DNA of 64,000 nucleotides, taken from NCBI GenBank assembly GCA_034401795.1, contig CM067360.1, positions 50,082,073 to 50,146,072 of the forward strand, read 5' to 3'. The notes beneath the pieces were generated by a model that searched no databases, had not been told where the DNA came from, and saw only the letters and a program-made list of their open reading frames with translations. Each line of letters begins with the position of its first letter. The first letter of the stretch is position 1. This DNA comes from Chaetoderma sp. LZ-2023a. Lineage: Eukaryota; Mollusca; Caudofoveata; Chaetodermatida; Chaetodermatidae. The translations under genes were made by a program, and so were the position numbers. Below are positions 63,530 through 64,000 of this stretch, piece by piece.

Positions 63530-64000
63530 GTGAGATTGGTAAATGGTCTTCAGCCTTTTTAGATAGAATCATGATATATCTAAAAAGAGTCCCGCTGCGC
63601 TCTGATATTATAAATAAAAAGGAGGTAAAAGTAGGCTCGGATTTCCATCCTACGACTTGCATTACCTCAAATAAAGAAGAGCCAGCGAAAGAGGGAGCCT
63701 TCCCTCTAAGTTCATGAGCTTAAATGTGAGAAAGATTAATATGATCATAGGAAGCCATCTCAAAACAACAGTCTCACAATTCTGTCTGGCCATAGAAAGC
63801 TAGAGACTGGCCTGACTACGTCCTCTGCATACAGATCCCAGAAATGGGATAGATTGGATCTCTAAAAATCAGTACAACGCTTGAAAACTTAAAAAACTCT
63901 AACAGTATACTGATGTCAGTCAGATGGCGAAAAGGAAGATAACATTTTTTAAATAACTGGCTTAGGTGGGAGACGGTTAGATTGAATTTTTGATAAAAAT
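63530..64000 (-). pseudogene. DIRS copy 4 tyrosine recombinase remnant
   Basis: The minus strand matches the copy 2 recombinase C-terminus: the end 'gaccatttacca', a Lys/Ala-rich tail, the region equivalent to GWKSEST (63640-63655), and the SSVDEV/ALFAGS and HDVRG region near 63680-63725, with indels and stops throughout. A duplicated 'tttttagata' / 'tatctaaaaag' stretch near 63560-63590 disrupts the frame. Confidence 0.75.

Larger units (their letters stand above)
62807..64000 (-). mobile_element. DIRS-like retrotransposon, copy 4 (minus strand, runs off the window)
   Basis: Starts with the right tip in inverse ('aacccccaacagaccccc'). The right terminal repeat reaches about 63103, followed by the internal complementary region (63172-63304) and the 3' part of a degraded recombinase. 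The left part lies beyond the window. Part of the terminal repeat is deleted (near 63003, before 'ggcaccagtctg'), and the NRF-1 palindrome has decayed to 'cacatgcaca'. Old and inactive. Confidence 0.92.

Noticed and set aside
1..64000. tRNA, rRNA and snRNA genes
   Set aside because: Looked for A/B boxes, cloverleaf arms and rRNA-like blocks by eye and found none convincing. A tRNAscan or Rfam search would be decisive.

Overview
The window is repeat-dominated animal DNA. There is no bacterial gene layout, reading frames are short, introns and splice-like signals appear, and nearly every long frame belongs to a transposable element. The repeat content (DIRS tyrosine-recombinase retrotransposons, Penelope-like elements, PIF/Harbinger, Tc1/mariner, palindromic MITEs, and the repeat that opens with 'agctcacctgg' and closes with 'caggtgagcgatacaggccc') points to a marine invertebrate. 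I infer a lophotrochozoan such as a mollusc, but the sequence does not prove it. No complete host gene was found; one 81-nt host-type exon is possible at 45093-45173.

Layout. 1-12.8 kb: intergenic DNA with a LINE fragment, a Penelope-like GIY-YIG relic, a hammerhead-like relic, a polypurine tract and decayed dispersed repeats. 12.8-18.4 kb: DIRS copy 1, badly decayed except for its RNase H. 18.4-29.3 kb: MITEs plus two same-strand copies (19.8-22.6 and 25.6-28.3 kb) of an unidentified 2.7-2.8 kb repeat; the fuller copy carries a well-formed minus-strand RNA polymerase II promoter. 29.36-37.27 kb: DIRS copy 2, almost intact, with inverted terminal repeats, a gag ORF, reverse transcriptase, RNase H/methyltransferase-like region, tyrosine recombinase and an internal complementary region. 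37.3-45.6 kb: MITEs, a LINE fragment, a large dispersed repeat with a nested Harbinger fragment, long palindromes and the candidate exon. 45.63-53.11 kb: DIRS copy 3, decayed and rearranged. 53.12-56.14 kb: a Harbinger transposon with a broken HARBI1-type transposase between AGT and ACT triplet arrays. 56.3-59.7 kb: a minisatellite grown from a MITE end and a second Penelope relic. 59.73-61.38 kb: a Tc1-like transposon whose transposase has one frameshift. 61.95-62.8 kb: a tandem array of about 172 bp units. 62.81-64.0 kb: the right part of DIRS copy 4 on the minus strand.

How the parts work together. The four DIRS copies form one family of at least three sub-lineages. Their termini and internal complementary regions fit the circular-intermediate model known for DIRS elements: reverse transcriptase and RNase H make the DNA copy, and the tyrosine recombinase inserts it without a target duplication. 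In copies 1 and 2 the RNase H frame and a second frame leading toward the recombinase are both open across about 1 kb. The most puzzling object is the promoter-bearing 2.8 kb repeat, which I could not assign to a known class.
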